Assembly (NCBI GenBank): GCA_964354135.1
Contig: CAYGZA010000144.1
Span: forward strand, 1-15,630
Direction: 5' to 3'
From: CAYGZA01 sp964354135
Lineage (GTDB): Bacteria; Planctomycetota; Planctomycetia; Pirellulales; Thermoguttaceae
Length of the DNA stretch: 15,630 bases
The position numbers and the translations under genes were made by a program. Position 1 is the stretch's first letter. Every line of letters begins with the position of its first letter. This document shows, piece by piece, positions 14,037-15,630 of this stretch. The notes under the pieces were generated by a model. The model did not search any database, had not been told where the DNA came from, and worked only from the letters and a program-made list of their open reading frames with translations.

Positions 14037-14894
14037 ATGGGTATTCGTCGCTACAATCCGACTACGCCGGGCCGCCGGCAGGCCAGCGTGAGCGATTTCG
14101 CCGAGCTGACGCCGGGGGCCAAGGCGGAAAAGGCCCTCGTGCGGCCGAAGCGGAGAAAAGGCGGCCGGAACAACCAGGGCGTGATTACCGCCCGGCACCG
14201 AGGCGGCGGGCACAAGCGCAAACTCCGCCTCGTCGACTTCCACCGCACCAAGGACGGCATTCCTGCGGTGGTCAACTCCATTCAGTACGACCCCAACCGC
14301 AGCGCCCGAATCGCGCTATTGTTCTATGCCGACGGTGAGAAGCGCTACATCCTCGCCCCGCAAGGCTTGAAGGCGGGCGACAAGGTGGAGAGCGGTCCGG
14401 ACGCGCCCCCCACGCCGGGCAACTGCCTGCCGATGTCGGCGATCCCCTTGGGCATGAGTATTCACTGCATCGAGATGCGGCCCGGGTGCGGTGCGGCGCT
14501 GTGCCGTTCGGCCGGGGCGAGTGCGACCTTGGCGGCGCGCGACGCCGACTGGGCGCAGATCAATCTCCCCAGCGGCGAGATCCGGCGCGTGCCGGCCAAG
14601 TGCCGGGCCACGATCGGTGCGGTCGGCAACGCCGACCACATGAACATTGTGCTGGGCAAGGCCGGCCGAACGCGGTGGCTGGGTTGGCGGCCTCACGTCC
14701 GCGGCACGGCGATGAACCCGATCGACCATCCCCACGGGGGCGGCGAGGGCCGGACCAAGGGCGGGCGCCATCCGGTCAGCCCCACCGGGAAGTTGGCCAA
14801 AGGCGGCCGCACTCGCAAGAGGCACAAGGCCTCGAACCGGGCCATCGTCCGGCGGCGGCGCTCGCGGCGCTACGGCTTGTTGAAGGTCTCCTGA
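14037..14894 (+). CDS. rplB: 50S ribosomal protein L2
   Basis: This is a 285-residue L2, slightly longer than the common 270-280. It begins MGIRRYNPTTPGRR, the standard L2 N-terminus, so the ATG at 14037 is right. RHRGGGHKRKLRLVDFHRTK (54-73) and NPIDHPHGGGEGRTKGGRHP, which carries the conserved histidines near the peptidyl transferase centre, are intact. L2 is essential for subunit association and peptide bond formation. Unusually, the 5' side of the start codon is repeat DNA, and no Shine-Dalgarno sequence is visible; translation may depend on coupling or on the hairpin. It runs into rpsS after 11 bases. Confidence 0.97.
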   Translation: MGIRRYNPTTPGRRQASVSDFAELTPGAKAEKALVRPKRRKGGRNNQGVITARHRGGGHKRKLRLVDFHRTKDGIPAVVNSIQYDPNRSARIALLFYADGEKRYILAPQGLKAGDKVESGPDAPPTPGNCLPMSAIPLGMSIHCIEMRPGCGAALCRSAGASATLAARDADWAQINLPSGEIRRVPAKCRATIGAVGNADHMNIVLGKAGRTRWLGWRPHVRGTAMNPIDHPHGGGEGRTKGGRHPVSPTGKLAKGGRTRKRHKASNRAIVRRRRSRRYGLLKVS

Positions 14895-14905
14895 AAGGCG
14901 GGACT

Positions 14906-15175
14906 ATGGGAAGATCGTTGAAGAAAGGCCCCTACGTCGATCGCAAGCTTTTCGTGAAGGTCGAGAGGCTCAACGAGGACGGGCAAAAGCAGCCGATCAA
15001 GACCTGGGCCCGGGCTTGTACCGTCGTCCCGGAGTTTGTGGGGCACACCTTCATGGTCCACAACGGGAAGCAGCACATGAAGGTGTTCGTCACCGAGGAG
15101 ATGGTCGGCCACCGCCTGGGCGAGTTCGCCCCGACGCGGATCTTCCGCGGGCACGGCGGAAAAGGGAAGCGGTGA
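14906..15175 (+). CDS. rpsS: 30S ribosomal protein S19
   Basis: This is an 89-residue S19, of normal length, beginning MGRSLKKGPYVDRKLFVKVE. The middle carries IKTWARACTVVPEFVGHTFM and the C-terminal part HKM-type HMKVFVTEEMVGHRLGEFAP followed by TRIFRGHGGKGKR. S19 is in the 30S head near the A-site finger bridge and works with S13. GGCGGGA lies just upstream of the ATG (14906). It is closely spaced after rplB, and rplV follows after 34 bases, so it sits in the normal S10 operon order. Nothing odd is seen. Confidence 0.97.
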   Translation: MGRSLKKGPYVDRKLFVKVERLNEDGQKQPIKTWARACTVVPEFVGHTFMVHNGKQHMKVFVTEEMVGHRLGEFAPTRIFRGHGGKGKR

Positions 15176-15209
15176 TCGGGCCTGGATGAGTATTGGCGAG
15201 GGTAGTAAC

Positions 15210-15536
15210 ATGGCCTACAAAGCGTCGCACCGGTTCGCCCAGATCAGTCCGCGCAAGGTGCGCCTGCTGGCGGACCTGGTGCGGGGGAAATTCGCCGACG
15301 AAGCCCTGGACATCCTCCGCTACCAGCCGCAGCGCGGGGCACGGATGCTGGAGAAGGTGATCCGCAGCGCGCTGGCCAACGCGGAGGATCGGCGGGCCCC
15401 GAGGCTCAACGAGTTGATCGTGGTCGACGTTCGCGTGGACGGCGGGCCGATGTTCAAGCGGCTCCAGCCCCGGGCGAGGGGGCTGGCGTCGGTCCTGAAG
15501 AAGCGGATGTCGCACATCCGCGTGGCGCTGGAATGA
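15210..15536 (+). CDS. rplV: 50S ribosomal protein L22
   Basis: This is a 108-residue L22. The ATG at 15210 is chosen because it gives the standard MAYKASHRFAQISPRKVRLL start and has GCGAGGG about eight bases before it; an in-frame ATG at 15186 would add eight residues. ADLVRGKFADEALDILRYQP and EKVIRSALANAEDRRAPRLN follow, and the tunnel-lining hairpin is near GPMFKRLQPRARGLASVLKK. L22 reaches into the exit tunnel next to L4, and changes in its loop confer macrolide resistance in other bacteria. The next gene begins four bases after its stop. Confidence 0.96.
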   Translation: MAYKASHRFAQISPRKVRLLADLVRGKFADEALDILRYQPQRGARMLEKVIRSALANAEDRRAPRLNELIVVDVRVDGGPMFKRLQPRARGLASVLKKRMSHIRVALE

Positions 15537-15540
15537 CGAT

Positions 15541-15630
15541 ATGGGTCAAAAAGTCAATCCAATCGGGTTTCGCACGGGCATCATGATCGGCTGGAAGAGC
15601 CGGTGGTATGCCTCGAAGCAGGAGTTCGCC
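15541..15630 (+). CDS. rpsC: 30S ribosomal protein S3, truncated at window end
   Basis: Only 30 residues are in the window, starting at the ATG at 15541: MGQKVNPIGFRTGIMIGWKS, then RWYASKQEFA. This is the standard S3 N-terminus, which precedes the KH domain that binds mRNA at the entry site. Its position after rplV is the normal S10 operon order. Only a weak ribosome-binding site is visible (GGA near the rplV end), so coupling to rplV is likely. The rest of the gene lies outside. Confidence 0.95.
   Translation, partial: MGQKVNPIGFRTGIMIGWKSRWYASKQEFA

Noticed and set aside
13950..14243. Minus-strand frame across the rplW-rplB gap with repeated SYQLSAF residues
   Set aside because: It is a translation of the heptad repeat and of antisense rplB, not a gene.

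Overview
The window is high-GC bacterial DNA that fits a planctomycete, probably of the Pirellulales type. This is an inference from four things: a Gfo/Idh/MocA oxidoreductase and Tat-exported sugar-metabolism-like proteins, an elongation factor G of the type shared by planctomycetes, spirochaetes and mitochondria, an L3 protein with an Arg/Lys-rich insertion, and many short palindromic intergenic repeats. No taxonomic search could be run.

Layout. (1) 1-5028 looks like ordinary carbohydrate-related metabolism: the 3' part of a Gfo/Idh/MocA oxidoreductase (+), a Tat-exported PHP-type metal-dependent hydrolase (-), a DMT/EamA transporter (-), then a repeat-rich divergent intergenic region and a sugar-isomerase-like protein (+). 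(2) 5226-8595 is an accessory, defence-like islet. A strong promoter with a palindromic operator drives a three-part regulator (XRE helix-turn-helix, ImmA/IrrE metallopeptidase, antitoxin-like tail) that overlaps a MazF-type toxin gene. A DUF4160/DUF2442 gene pair follows, and then an Mrr-like restriction endonuclease that appears to be split by one in-frame TGA. (3) 8830-10899 encodes elongation factor G. (4) 10900-11350, on the minus strand, is a vapBC remnant: an intact antitoxin gene and a PIN toxin gene that is frameshifted and cut off next to the EF-G stop codon. (5) 11644 to the end is a near-consensus promoter followed by the S10 operon: rpsJ, rplC, rplD, rplW, rplB, rpsS, rplV and the start of rpsC. 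A heptad-repeat hairpin fills the whole rplW-rplB gap.

How the parts work together. The S10 genes and EF-G serve the ribosome. The accessory genes between and before them are mostly toxin-antitoxin or restriction-like and were probably acquired separately. Candidates for a new or unusual system are the XRE-ImmA/IrrE-antitoxin fusion paired with MazF, and the stop-split Mrr-like gene. The insertion of a repeat directly against the rplB start codon is the oddest regulatory arrangement.
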